This document shows positions 26,584 to 36,055 of a stretch of DNA of 64,000 nt, piece by piece. The stretch lies in contig NZ_JAUKPO010000001.1 of the NCBI RefSeq assembly GCF_030503435.1, positions 434,001 to 498,000 of the forward strand, given 5' to 3'. Made by a program: the position numbers and the translations under genes. Source of the DNA: Rhodocytophaga aerolata (GTDB taxonomy: Bacteria; Bacteroidota; Bacteroidia; Cytophagales; 172606-1). The notes under the pieces were generated by a model. The model worked only from the letters and a program-made list of their open reading frames with translations, was not told the DNA's origin and ran no database searches. How positions within the stretch are numbered: position 1 is the first letter of the stretch; each line of letters opens with the position of its first letter.

Positions 26584-28200
26584 TTAGTTGGCAGAAGCTA
26601 ACTTTTGATCCCAAATAGATTTGAGCCTGGTTAGCTGCCCGCTAGTCAGTTGGATGGCCCCCTCTTTTGAATATAGCTTCACCTGATCGTAATTGGCATC
26701 CGGAAAGAAGATACTCGTCATTACGGTTTCTCCATTGTCGGCAAATACTTCTACGGAAGCTACATCAATAAAGACCTGTAATGTTAAGGTATTGCCGGTA
26801 GAGAGTCTGGGAGCGGTTTGTTTTTTAGGAAACTCTTTAGAAAAATCTATTTTGCCAGACTTGCTACGGTCAATGTAAAACTGCTTGCTTGCTGGTTCAT
26901 ATCCAATTAGTAATTTTTGTCCTTGTGCATTAGAAAGCTCAATGCCCAAATCTTTGCTTTTATCAATGTCTTCTAAAGATACGGTTAGTTCGGATAAAGT
27001 TACCGGAAAGGATGCACTTTTGGTCAGGTCTACTTCTCCGTTAATTGTTTGACTCTTCAAGTCAGCAGATTCTGCTCTGATGGAACTCAACTCTTTCACT
27101 GGCTGCGAAACCAGGCGGATGCCTTGAGGAGTGTTTTTTAAGCTAAGTTCCCTGGGTAAAGTCATGGCACTGCGCCAGGTATCAGTCGGCACATCATCGG
27201 CATACAGCCAGTTACTCATCCAACCCATAAACAACCTGCGGCCATCCGCCTGCGGAATATTCGACCAGGTTACCCCAGCATAATTATCGGTGCCATGGTC
27301 TACCCATAAAGTGGTTTTGGCCGGATTATCACTGGTAAACGTTTTGCCATCGAAGTTGCCGATAAAATACTGGGTAGCCGAGCCGCCATTGGGCCCGCCA
27401 GGATTAATGCTTAATAACATTACCCACTTCTGCTTGCCATCTACAGTTAATGGAAACAGATCCGGGCATTCCCATACGCCCCCATGGCCACCATACGTTT
27501 TGCCAAATTCACTTAGCTTGGTCCAGCTGGTCAGGTTCTTGGAACCGTAAAATTCTACATGGTCGGCTACAGCTAAAATCATCACCCATTGTTTGGAGGG
27601 TTCGTGCCAGCTAACTTTCGGGTCGCGGAAGTCTTTAATACCTGGATTTTTCAGCACCGGATTTTGCTTGTATTTTTCCCAGGTACGGCCATTATCTGTA
27701 CTATACGCGATGCCCTGCGTCTGGTAATCTATTTTTCCTGCTTTCTCTCCTTCGGCTAAGTGATAGGTATAAATGGCTACCATGGGTGGATTCTCTTTCG
27801 TGCCCAGGCCAGAGGTATTGTTTGCATCTACCACTGCACTGCCGGAAAATATATACCCCAAACTATCCGGATACAAAGCAATAGGCAGGTGTTCCCAGTG
27901 AATCATATCTTTGCTGACAGCATGCCCCCAGTGCATAGGGCCCCAAACCGTGCTATCCGGATAATGCTGATAAAATAAATGGTATTCGCCATTGTGGTAC
28001 ACCATGCCATTGGGATCATTCATCCATTTAGCCGGCGGCGAAAAGTGGAATTGCGGCCGGTGGGTTTCCTGAAAATTGTTGGCTACCTGGGTAACTTCTT
28101 GTTGAGTAGTATCCGTTTGGGCTGTTTGGGTATTTTCCTGGCTCTGGTTGCATCCTATGCATAGAAGCATAAATAGAGCAATAGCAATGTTGTATTTCAT
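26584..28200 (-). CDS. Glycoside hydrolase family 32, fructan beta-fructosidase/levanase-like lipoprotein
   Basis: A 538-residue GH32 enzyme. I start at ATG 28200, not 28338, because this places a lipoprotein signal at the N-terminus (MLLCIGCNQ). The catalytic nucleophile is in WMNDPNGMVY, the stabiliser in FRDPKVSW and the acid/base in WECPDLF, so all three GH32 signatures are intact; WGPMHWGHAVSKDMIHW is also typical. A C-terminal beta-sandwich ends near residue 538. It should release fructose from inulin, levan or sucrose, outside the cytoplasm. It is the last gene of a leftward fructan-use operon (sugar porter, fructokinase-like, SusC, SusD, GH32). A stem-loop at 28301 lies between SusD and this gene. 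Confidence 0.93.
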   Translation of the reverse strand: MKYNIAIALFMLLCIGCNQSQENTQTAQTDTTQQEVTQVANNFQETHRPQFHFSPPAKWMNDPNGMVYHNGEYHLFYQHYPDSTVWGPMHWGHAVSKDMIHWEHLPIALYPDSLGYIFSGSAVVDANNTSGLGTKENPPMVAIYTYHLAEGEKAGKIDYQTQGIAYSTDNGRTWEKYKQNPVLKNPGIKDFRDPKVSWHEPSKQWVMILAVADHVEFYGSKNLTSWTKLSEFGKTYGGHGGVWECPDLFPLTVDGKQKWVMLLSINPGGPNGGSATQYFIGNFDGKTFTSDNPAKTTLWVDHGTDNYAGVTWSNIPQADGRRLFMGWMSNWLYADDVPTDTWRSAMTLPRELSLKNTPQGIRLVSQPVKELSSIRAESADLKSQTINGEVDLTKSASFPVTLSELTVSLEDIDKSKDLGIELSNAQGQKLLIGYEPASKQFYIDRSKSGKIDFSKEFPKKQTAPRLSTGNTLTLQVFIDVASVEVFADNGETVMTSIFFPDANYDQVKLYSKEGAIQLTSGQLTRLKSIWDQKLASAN

Positions 28201-28525
28201 ACAAATGTATTTAAAACGACTAGATGGCTTTAAGATATGAATATAGTGATCTGGTGGATATATTTTAACGTGTGTATAAACAAATCGTAAGTTAGTGAAG
28301 AAAGCGTATGCACCAGAAGCATACGCTTTACTGAACAACTATGTCTACTTTAACCTATTTATTTTCGATATAAAAAGTGATTGCATGGCATAGCCACTCT
28401 TTACTTGTAAGCTTCCTTTGTAACATTTATTGTAGTTTGATCAATCAGTAATGGATACGAACTCCTGGGTGTAAAACTGTTTGTAGAGGTTACAAAAGCT
28501 ATTATACTAAATATATCACCCTCCG
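28201..28525. other. Intergenic region between susD-like and GH32 genes
   Basis: A 325-bp gap in the fructan operon, AT-rich. It holds the 11-bp stem at 28301 and no plausible ORF. The three 14-bp motifs found before the sugar porter are not repeated here. Confidence 0.4.
28301..28329. other. Perfect 11-bp stem-loop before GH32 gene
   Basis: AAAGCGTATGC and GCATACGCTTT pair perfectly with a 7-base loop. It lies between the SusD stop and the GH32 start. Neither strand has a long U-run after it, so it may lower read-through to GH32 or protect the susCD mRNA. Confidence 0.55.
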
Positions 28526-30241
28526 TTAATACCCCGGATTTTGTTGATATAAGCCTTTGGTGAAGTTTATTTCCCGCTGAGGAATAGGTAAATACTCATC
28601 CCGGCCTGCCGTGAATTTAGCTCCGTTCAGGTAAGACCTTCTTGTCTTCTCTTTAGCCAGATACGCATTCAGGGTTGGTTCGGCAATTCCCCATCTTACC
28701 AGGTCAAAGAAACGTGGGCTTTCCATGGCAAATTCCAGCCGCCGTTCCCATTGCAGGGCTTTCCTGGCATATTCCTGTGTCCAGTTAGCTGTGGTATAAG
28801 GTTTTATTAAGTAATTAGATGGATTAGTGCCATCCGCTTTCTTAGTCCGGCCTGTGCTGGCAGCAGCTCTTTCTCTCACCTGGTTTATCAACTGCAAAGC
28901 CAGTGCTTGTTGGCCTGTTTCTATATAAGCTTCAGCTTGCATGAGCAATACATCGGCATAGCGGATAATGTCTATATTTTTGGAAGTACCAATAAAAGGG
29001 CCTTCTTTTTTGTAGCAAGAACAATCGGCTAATTGCTGCTCTTTCATACTTTGGAAGAAACCATATACTCCAGCATCCCGTACCCAGCTGTTTTTAAACG
29101 GAAGGGCAGCATTGTATTTATAGGGGTGTCCATCAATGCCGATGGTATGGTCTACGCGGGGGTCGACCGTGGCCGTCTGGAAATTGATTTCGCTTTCGTT
29201 GAATGTATCGAATTTGGGTAGCCCGTTTGCATCCGTTCCGAAAGCATTGGCCAGGTTCTGGCTTGGCTGGTGAAATCCGCAGCAACCATATTGGGGCGCC
29301 CCATGCGGATAGTTTAGTCCGGTTACCGTACTTATTCTGCCTAACGAGGTACCATCATTAATGGAATACTGAATGGCAAATACAGATTCCGGTCCGTTAT
29401 CAAAACCATCGAGAAAGTTTTCGCCAAAATCGGGCTGCAAACTATATTTTCCCGAACCGATCACCATCTGTGTTAAGCTAATCACTTCCTGCATTCTGGC
29501 CTGATTGATTCCAACAACCTGATGATTATCGTTCTGCTCATAGGCCTGATATAGCCGGAGTTTTGCCAGATAGGCAGCGGCAGACAATTTATTAGCCCTT
29601 CCTACTTCGGGTTGTGTTTCTGGTAAATTATCCACTGCATACTGGAAGTCTTGGGCTATTTTGTTCCATAGTTCATCGTTGGTATATTGCCTGTTTGAAG
29701 TTTCCAGAATCTGCTCATTGGTAAGGGTCTCATCTATATACGGAATGTACTTAAATAACATTTTCATCATAAAATGCGAATGTCCTCTCAAAAAACGTAA
29801 CTCAGCCTGCCTGGTAGTTTTCATCGCAAAATCTGTTTCAGATAGATTATTGAGAGAACGCAGGGCAAAATTAGCTCTGGAAATAGCTCTGTAGAAATTC
29901 TCCCAGGTATAGGGATGAAAAAATCCGCCGCCCTGTTGTGGCTGTGTCAGGTTATATTGTTCGTAGAAGTTAATATCTTCCAGGTCGGCTACCCCGCCGC
30001 CACCTTTATACGAATCGTCGGAGCGGACACTGCCATATACCCACATGCTGGTCATAGGCCCAATCATTTCATCGTTGCCGATGCCGGCATAGGCGGCTGT
30101 TACCAGAGCTTCTGCATTTTGTGCGGTGGTTACACTTTCGGAGGACAAGGCCCCTTGCGGTTGTGTTTCCAGGTAATCTTTACAAGAGCCCAATGTGAGC
30201 AGGCTGATCAGAAGGGAGCTATATATAAGTTTATTTTTCAT
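28526..30241 (-). CDS. SusD/RagB-family outer-membrane glycan-binding lipoprotein
   Basis: A 571-residue SusD-like protein. ATG 30241 is used instead of 30253 because it starts the lipoprotein signal directly (MKNKLIYSSLL, lipobox LTLGSC). Family blocks are the N-terminal CKDYLETQPQGALS, the TPR-like helices (RAISRANFALRSLN, LRFLRGHSHFMMK) and the C-terminal DIIRYADVLLMQAEAYIETG, LINQVRERA and WERRLEFAMESPRFFDLVRWG. It ends in KGLYQQNPGY, the normal SusD end. It caps the SusC-type channel and binds oligosaccharides at the surface. The gene is 20 bp after the SusC gene, so the pair is translated together. By context the ligand should be a fructan. Confidence 0.95.
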   Translation of the reverse strand: MKNKLIYSSLLISLLTLGSCKDYLETQPQGALSSESVTTAQNAEALVTAAYAGIGNDEMIGPMTSMWVYGSVRSDDSYKGGGGVADLEDINFYEQYNLTQPQQGGGFFHPYTWENFYRAISRANFALRSLNNLSETDFAMKTTRQAELRFLRGHSHFMMKMLFKYIPYIDETLTNEQILETSNRQYTNDELWNKIAQDFQYAVDNLPETQPEVGRANKLSAAAYLAKLRLYQAYEQNDNHQVVGINQARMQEVISLTQMVIGSGKYSLQPDFGENFLDGFDNGPESVFAIQYSINDGTSLGRISTVTGLNYPHGAPQYGCCGFHQPSQNLANAFGTDANGLPKFDTFNESEINFQTATVDPRVDHTIGIDGHPYKYNAALPFKNSWVRDAGVYGFFQSMKEQQLADCSCYKKEGPFIGTSKNIDIIRYADVLLMQAEAYIETGQQALALQLINQVRERAAASTGRTKKADGTNPSNYLIKPYTTANWTQEYARKALQWERRLEFAMESPRFFDLVRWGIAEPTLNAYLAKEKTRRSYLNGAKFTAGRDEYLPIPQREINFTKGLYQQNPGY

Positions 30242-30261
30242 GATGGAAAGCATTAAATGGG

Positions 30262-33200
30262 TTAGAAAGAAACATTGATACCGGCAGTAAAAACTCTGGG
30301 TACTGGAATAGTATTTACATCTATCCGCTCTGGATCTGGCCCTTTAAAAGAATTGCTTTTTACCCAGAATACATTATCAGCCATCAGATACACCCGTAAC
30401 TTTTCCATGCCTCCAATTTTGCTGATAGCTGTGGTGGGCAGGCTGTAGCCCAATTGCATGTTCCGAAGCTTAAAATAGGAAGTGTTTACGTTGAAATAGT
30501 CAGAGGGACGGGTCTCGTTGTTGCTGTCAGATAAGGTTAAGGCCGGCACATTAGAAGTGGGGTTCTGTGGTGTCCAGGCATTAAACACGCCAGGGCCAAC
30601 ATTATCTCTGCCCCGGATAAAGTCATTGTAGAAAGTATAGGGGTCAAAACCTGTTCTGCCGGCTATACCAGAGCCGAACAGGGAGAAGTCAAAGTTCTTG
30701 TAGCCCAGATCTACCCGTACGCCATAGTTGAAAGCAGGCAGGGTGGTTCCATAAAACTCCTGGTCTAAGGCATTGATGATACCATCGTTGTTCAGGTCTA
30801 CATACCGGATTCTGCCGGGGCCTACGCCTACTTGGGTGGCATGAGCATCTACTTCTGCCTGGCTCTGAAAAATACCATCGGTGCGGTACCCAAACAGATC
30901 CAACTGGGAATGGCCAATAATGGTGGTAATGGCATTTCCGGCAAAGGCAGACCGTACTTCTTCTGGCAGCACTGTAATTTTATCTCTGAAGCGGAAGACG
31001 TTGGTAGATACACTGTAAGTAAAATCTCCTTTAGGCTTGCCATAATAGGCCAGAGAAAATTCCCACCCTTTGTTGGTCTTGGTGGCGCCGTTCACAAACT
31101 TTAACTGCCCCTCGCCTACCGCTGAAGCTACCGGAGGTTTAATCAATATATCTCTGGTTTCTCTGGTAAAATAGTCAAACGAACCTACAATGCTTTCGCC
31201 GAAAAAGCCAAAGTCTATCCCTACGTTTACCTCATCGGTGGTTTCCCATTTCAGTGCCGGGTTAGCTCCCTGGGTAGATACAAAGCCAGAAGGAAGGTTA
31301 CCTGAATTTATTCCACCCAGATCATAGGCCGTTCCGACGTTCCAGTATTGGTCAAAGAAGCCATTATGCCCGTTGGGTACTTGCGAGGCTCTGGTGCCAT
31401 ACCTGGGTTCAAACAAACCAAATCTGGCTACGTCTCCAATATCCTGGTTACCAATTCTTCCCACGCCGGCTCTCAGTTTCAGGTTGGTTACAGGCGTAAG
31501 GCTTTTCATGAATGCTTCCTTGTCAAGTCTCCAGCCCACAGAAGCAGCCGGGAAAAAACCATACCGGTTCTCTTCTCCGAATCTGGAGGAACCATCTCTC
31601 CGTAGGGTTACGGCCGCCAAATAGCGGTCTGAGAAGGCATAGTCGATGCGGGCAAACTGGGAGAGCAGGCGGCTTTGCGTAGCATTTCCGGCACTGTTGG
31701 CATTGCCAGATCCGGCACTGATAACAAAAAAGTCCTCGGACTGTACAGCAAAATTCTCCCGGTAAGCGGTTAGGTCATTCAGGTTATCTCTAATAGCTTC
31801 GATACCTGCCAAGAGGTTAAATCTGCTTTCTCCTACATTGAAATTATATCTGGCGGTATTGGACCAGGTTAAACTGACAAACTTATTGGTATTGATTGTT
31901 AAGCTGTTGAGTGAACGGGCGATAAAGCCTTCTTTATAGGATTGTTCTATATTTTTATTTGTATATCCGGCAATATCTGCTCCCAAAGAAGACCGCAAAA
32001 TCAGGTTGGTTACCGGCTCCACTTCCGCATATACGTTACCGAAAATGAATTCTCTTCTGGTATTATCCCATTTATTAATATCCTGCATATGCAAAGGATT
32101 GTTGCGGTCAGAATAACCTGAGCCCAGGGGCCCGGCATACCTTCCATCCGTAGTATACACCGGAATGGTTGGGGCCAAGGTAATGGCCAAGCCAGGGGTT
32201 GGAGCACCACCCAGATCAGTTGCGGCCAGCGTTTCTTTGGAAGAAACCAACTGCGTGTTTACGCCCAATTTGAGGCGGTTATTGAACAGTCCAGTGTAAG
32301 CATTGATGCGGCCGCTGTACCGGCGGTAGTTGGTGAATTTCAACATACCGGAATTGCTCAGATAACCAAAATTCATTAGCAGGGAAGAATTCTGGGTGCC
32401 ACCAGAAACGGTTACATCATTAAAGGTAACATAGCCGGTTTTGTATACTTCATCCTGCCAGTCGGTATTGCCAGCTGGAGTAAGCGGATCGCCTCCAACC
32501 AAAGGTTTCACAGATACACTATTGAGGACCGGGTTGTTAAAATCGTTATTCCAATCGAAATTATATATTTCCCCGTAGCCGGAAGCCGGATCTACCCGGT
32601 CGTTGACAGATGCTTGCCAGAGTGCCCGGCCACGGTCTACTGAATTGAGCATTTCAAACCGCTGCGACTTTTCGGATTGGGTGGAAATACTGGAGTTGAG
32701 CTGTACCTTCAGCTTACCATCTGTATTGCCTCCGTTATTGGTGGTAACAATGATTACACCATTCGATGCCCGGGAACCATAAATAGAGGCCGAGGAAGCA
32801 TCTTTTAATGCCTGAATAGATTGGATAGTACCAGGATTTAAGCTCTGAAATACCTGCGAACGCTTAGTAGGAACTCCATCAATAATATACAAGGGATCAG
32901 TATTTCCTAACGTGTTTACGCCACGTAGCAGAATCCTGCTATTATCTCCGGATGGCGTACCGGTTTTTTCAATATATAAACCAGGTACCCGGCCTTGTAA
33001 TGCCTGCATCGGATTGCCAGAACTGGCAGTAGCATTTTGAATGGGTGCTAACTCTACTACGGCTACTGCACCAGTCAGGTCTTGCTTTCTGGAGGTAGTA
33101 TAACCTACTACTACTACTTCGCTTAGGGCTTTAATATCAGGGGCCATTGCCATATCAATAATTGATCTGCCGTTTATGGGCACTTCTTCCAGGGTGTAGC

Positions 33201-33432
33201 CAATAGACGAAAAAACCAGTGTAGCATTAGCATCCGGTACTTGTAAAGTATAAGCACCATTCACGTCCGTGGTAGTTCCGATAGTGGTCCCTTTAACCAG
33301 TATGTTGGCACCAATCAGGGGCTCGTTGGTTTCCGATTCAGTCACTTTTCCGGTAACTGTGAAGGTAGTCTGGGCATGCACACCTATACAGGTGCACCAA
33401 AGCCAGACTACCAGGAGTACGCTTTTTTTCAT
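30262..33432 (-). CDS. SusC/RagA-family TonB-linked outer membrane transporter
   Basis: A 1056-residue SusC-like protein. It has a signal peptide (CIGVHAQ), then the CarboxypepD_reg-like domain (VTGKVTESETNEPLIGANIL), a plug with the RagA signature (ALQGRVPGLYIEKTGTPSG, ILLRGVNTLGNTDPLYIIDG, IQSIQALKDASSASIYGSRASNGVIIVTT), and a beta-barrel that closes in an aromatic-ended strand (FTAGINVSF). It imports oligosaccharides with its SusD partner, driven by TonB. The preceding gene (PfkB kinase) ends 158 bp upstream; no consensus promoter is obvious in that gap, so read-through from the sugar porter is likely. Substrate assignment to fructans rests on GH32, the hybrid sensor and the fructokinase-like kinase. 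Confidence 0.95.
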   Translation of the reverse strand: MKKSVLLVVWLWCTCIGVHAQTTFTVTGKVTESETNEPLIGANILVKGTTIGTTTDVNGAYTLQVPDANATLVFSSIGYTLEEVPINGRSIIDMAMAPDIKALSEVVVVGYTTSRKQDLTGAVAVVELAPIQNATASSGNPMQALQGRVPGLYIEKTGTPSGDNSRILLRGVNTLGNTDPLYIIDGVPTKRSQVFQSLNPGTIQSIQALKDASSASIYGSRASNGVIIVTTNNGGNTDGKLKVQLNSSISTQSEKSQRFEMLNSVDRGRALWQASVNDRVDPASGYGEIYNFDWNNDFNNPVLNSVSVKPLVGGDPLTPAGNTDWQDEVYKTGYVTFNDVTVSGGTQNSSLLMNFGYLSNSGMLKFTNYRRYSGRINAYTGLFNNRLKLGVNTQLVSSKETLAATDLGGAPTPGLAITLAPTIPVYTTDGRYAGPLGSGYSDRNNPLHMQDINKWDNTRREFIFGNVYAEVEPVTNLILRSSLGADIAGYTNKNIEQSYKEGFIARSLNSLTINTNKFVSLTWSNTARYNFNVGESRFNLLAGIEAIRDNLNDLTAYRENFAVQSEDFFVISAGSGNANSAGNATQSRLLSQFARIDYAFSDRYLAAVTLRRDGSSRFGEENRYGFFPAASVGWRLDKEAFMKSLTPVTNLKLRAGVGRIGNQDIGDVARFGLFEPRYGTRASQVPNGHNGFFDQYWNVGTAYDLGGINSGNLPSGFVSTQGANPALKWETTDEVNVGIDFGFFGESIVGSFDYFTRETRDILIKPPVASAVGEGQLKFVNGATKTNKGWEFSLAYYGKPKGDFTYSVSTNVFRFRDKITVLPEEVRSAFAGNAITTIIGHSQLDLFGYRTDGIFQSQAEVDAHATQVGVGPGRIRYVDLNNDGIINALDQEFYGTTLPAFNYGVRVDLGYKNFDFSLFGSGIAGRTGFDPYTFYNDFIRGRDNVGPGVFNAWTPQNPTSNVPALTLSDSNNETRPSDYFNVNTSYFKLRNMQLGYSLPTTAISKIGGMEKLRVYLMADNVFWVKSNSFKGPDPERIDVNTIPVPRVFTAGINVSF

Positions 33433-33590
33433 GGGTTAGGAGTTTAAAGTGTAAGTGGATAAACAAGTGTTAGAGAAGCTTCCGGTAGGGAGAAGCCTCT
33501 GCTCACTAGAGGAATCTTCTCTGTTCGCAAAAAACTGTTGAATTAAAAGCCTCAGATTAACCAAGTGATCGGCTCTGAAAGCTGCTTTTC

Positions 33591-34487
33591 TTAAGAATAA
33601 ATAGATGATTTCATCAATGCGTGCGTAAAGTGTTCTGGCACTTCCGGTGTTGCTCCGCGTTGGGTAGCTACATAGGCGCCGGCTGCACAAGCATACGAAA
33701 GCGCCTCAGATGGTGGCATTCCCAGCAAATACCTATGTAAATACATCGCCAGGAAAGCATCGCCACTGCCAATGGTATCTTCTACAGTTACCTGAAAACC
33801 CGGATGTTCGGCGTATCCATCTCTGGTTATCAGCGATGCGCCATTTTCGCCTCTGGTTACTAATAGCAATTGTTTATTAAACCGTTTGAGCAGATACTCC
33901 ATGCTTTCTTTTTCCTCCAGATTCTTCCCAAACCAGCTCATAATTTCTATCAATTCCTGGTGATTCATCTTCACAATGTCTGCCTGTTCCAGGAGTTGCA
34001 TGACCCCTTCTGGCGTGTAATGCGGCGGCCGCAGGTTTACATCAAACACTTTCAGTCCGGCAGCAAGCGCTAAATAATTCATCAGGGTTTCACGGGTGGT
34101 TTTATGGCGGGCCGCCAGGCTTCCGTAAATGAATACCTTACTTTTCCGGATACTCTCTGCCAGTTGCTCATCATAGGATATAAAATCCCAGGCTACCGGC
34201 TCCACAATTGTGTAGGTTACATGTAATTTGTTGCTGACGTTCGCTTCTACTACCCCTGTTTGATGAGTTTGGTCTTGCTGTATTAAAGCTGTAGGAAGTC
34301 CTTTTGATTCTAAAAAACCAGTTAGCTCTTTGCCAAAAGCATCTTTTCCAACACGGCTGATTACTAAAGGAGCATGTCCATTATAAGCTAGATGAATAGC
34401 CACATTCATAGGGGCTCCACCTGGCATAGCACCATCGGGTAATATGTCGAACAGGGTTTCGCCGAAGCAGATAATTGTTGGGTGCAT
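33591..34487 (-). CDS. PfkB-family carbohydrate kinase, probable fructokinase
   Basis: A 298-residue ribokinase-fold enzyme. The N-terminal sugar site is FGETLFDILPDG and PGGAPMNVAIHLA; the C-terminal PfkB signature DTIGSGDAFLAMY contains the catalytic Asp and anion hole. Length is normal for fructokinases. In this locus it should phosphorylate fructose brought in by the adjacent sugar porter, giving fructose-6-phosphate for glycolysis. It starts 45 bp after the sugar porter stop and is on the same strand. Other sugars (ribose, adenosine, ketodeoxygluconate) are handled by close relatives, but the locus favours fructose. Confidence 0.88.
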   Translation of the reverse strand: MHPTIICFGETLFDILPDGAMPGGAPMNVAIHLAYNGHAPLVISRVGKDAFGKELTGFLESKGLPTALIQQDQTHQTGVVEANVSNKLHVTYTIVEPVAWDFISYDEQLAESIRKSKVFIYGSLAARHKTTRETLMNYLALAAGLKVFDVNLRPPHYTPEGVMQLLEQADIVKMNHQELIEIMSWFGKNLEEKESMEYLLKRFNKQLLLVTRGENGASLITRDGYAEHPGFQVTVEDTIGSGDAFLAMYLHRYLLGMPPSEALSYACAAGAYVATQRGATPEVPEHFTHALMKSSIYS

Positions 34488-34532
34488 AAAATTAAGGGGT
34501 TGAGTTATTTTGCAAGCGGCACTACTTAATAC

Positions 34533-35867
34533 CTAGTGCATGACTACTGTTTTTTCGATTTGCTCCAGCGAAGTATTTTTAGTTTCCGGCATTATGCGCC
34601 ATACAAAAAGTAATTGCAAGACCATCATCACACTAAAGAGCAGAAATGTATTGCCACCGCCCAGGGTGTCTGCTATGTAAGGAAAGGTAAAAGCAATGAT
34701 AGCGGCCATAAACCAATGGGTGAAACTGCCCAGCGCCTGGCCGGAAGCCCGCACTTTGTTAGGGAAGATTTCAGAAATAAACACCCAGATGACAGCTCCC
34801 TGCGAAAAAGCAAAGAAGGCGATATAGACAAACAAGTATACCGGAACAGAATAACTAGTAAATTCTTCAAAATAAAAGGCTTTGGCTACCAGGCCCAAGG
34901 TAAGAATGAGTCCGACAGAACCAATGAGCATGAGGGTGCGGCGGCCGAAGCGGTCTATGAAGTTGATAGCCAGTAAGGTGAAGAGAAAGTTAATGAGCCC
35001 AATGCCAGCTGATGAAAGTAATGCCGAGCTTTTACCAAGACCTGCCATTTCGAAAATACGTGGCGCATAATAGATGATGGCATTAATTCCGGATGCCTGA
35101 TTGAAGAAAGCAAACAAGATTGCCAGCATCACAGGCGTACGGAACTGCTTAGAAAACAAGGAACCTTTTGCCTGGCTGCCATCTGCATTCTGGGAAGATA
35201 ATACAATGTCGGCGACCATCTTATTGGCATCAGCCTCCGGATTAGCTATTTTAAGTGTCATTTTGGCTTCTTCTATGCGGCCTTTTTTCAATATCAGCCA
35301 TCTGGGGCTTTCAGGTACCATTAAAACTGTTACCAGAAATACTAGCGAGGGAAAAGCTTGTACACCCAGCATCCATCGCCAGTCGTTTTCTGCTTCTCCT
35401 CCAATTAAGTAATTCGTGAGATAGGCGATCAGAATGCCAAAAACTACATTGAACTGGAACATGCCTACCAATTTTCCGCGTGCATGTGCCGGAGCAATTT
35501 CAGAGATATAGAGCGGAGCCGTAACCGAAGACACCCCTACGCCCACCCCACCTAAAAAGCGGAAAATTAAAAAAGTGATCCAGTCTGGAGCCAGGGCCGT
35601 ACCAATAGAAGACAAGAGGTATAAAACAGCTATAGCAAACAGGGTAATTTTGCGGCCATATTTATCGGAAGGAATTCCTCCAAACAAGGCACCCAATACA
35701 GTTCCTATTAATGCAATAGATACGGTAAGCCCATGTTCAACGACGCTTAATTGCCATAGCTGCTGAATAGCTTTCTCAGCACCTGAGATAACTGCTGTAT
35801 CAAAGCCAAATAAAAAGCCACCTAATGCTACAACCGTTGCCCAGAAAAATACTTTTGTGTTTGTCAT
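34533..35867 (-). CDS. Sugar porter-family MFS transporter, probable fructose permease
   Basis: A 444-residue transporter with 12 membrane spans. Sugar-porter signatures are GGFLFGFDTAVISGAE in TM1, DKYGRKIT in the TM2-3 loop, the RFLGGVGVGVSS stretch in TM4, the PESPRWLILK block after TM6, and FNQASGINAIIYYAPRIF in TM7 (the QQSGINA-type sugar contact). PETKNTSLEQIE is the family C-terminus. It should import a monosaccharide by H+ symport; fructose is the best guess because a GH32 and fructokinase-like gene lie on the same transcript. It is the first gene of the operon. Three 14-bp repeats and a TAGTTTTG box lie upstream. Confidence 0.88.
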   Translation of the reverse strand: MTNTKVFFWATVVALGGFLFGFDTAVISGAEKAIQQLWQLSVVEHGLTVSIALIGTVLGALFGGIPSDKYGRKITLFAIAVLYLLSSIGTALAPDWITFLIFRFLGGVGVGVSSVTAPLYISEIAPAHARGKLVGMFQFNVVFGILIAYLTNYLIGGEAENDWRWMLGVQAFPSLVFLVTVLMVPESPRWLILKKGRIEEAKMTLKIANPEADANKMVADIVLSSQNADGSQAKGSLFSKQFRTPVMLAILFAFFNQASGINAIIYYAPRIFEMAGLGKSSALLSSAGIGLINFLFTLLAINFIDRFGRRTLMLIGSVGLILTLGLVAKAFYFEEFTSYSVPVYLFVYIAFFAFSQGAVIWVFISEIFPNKVRASGQALGSFTHWFMAAIIAFTFPYIADTLGGGNTFLLFSVMMVLQLLFVWRIMPETKNTSLEQIEKTVVMH

Positions 35868-35889
35868 CGGAAAATTATTTTCGTTCTGA

Positions 35890-35897
35890 CAAAACTA
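35890..35897 (-). promoter_or_regulatory. Candidate -7 box (TAGTTTTG) of the fructan operon
   Basis: On the minus strand TAGTTTTG fits TAnnTTTG, 22 bp upstream of the sugar porter start. A -33 TTG is missing, as expected for a promoter that needs an activator. Confidence 0.5.
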
Positions 35898-35940
35898 GGG
35901 TATGGGCAGAGGTCTTTATTGCCGCATTATACCAATTTCC

Positions 35941-36055
35941 TTCGAATTTGTATCAATCCGGTTTATTACACACATTCCGTTGATTATCAAATAATTATCA
36001 ACTAATCAAGTTATTGAATTTTCAATTTTGTATCCTGTTTTTTCAAATTTGTTTC
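35941..36055 (-). promoter_or_regulatory. Three 14-bp repeats, probable hybrid-sensor operator
   Basis: The motif TTCRAWTTTGTWTC on the plus strand occurs at 35941-35954, 36021-36034 and 36042-36055. The last two are exactly 21 bp apart, two helical turns, as for AraC-type dimeric sites. The nearest copy is about 45 bp beyond the candidate -7 box. The third copy touches the stop codon of the hybrid-sensor gene. Confidence 0.6.
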
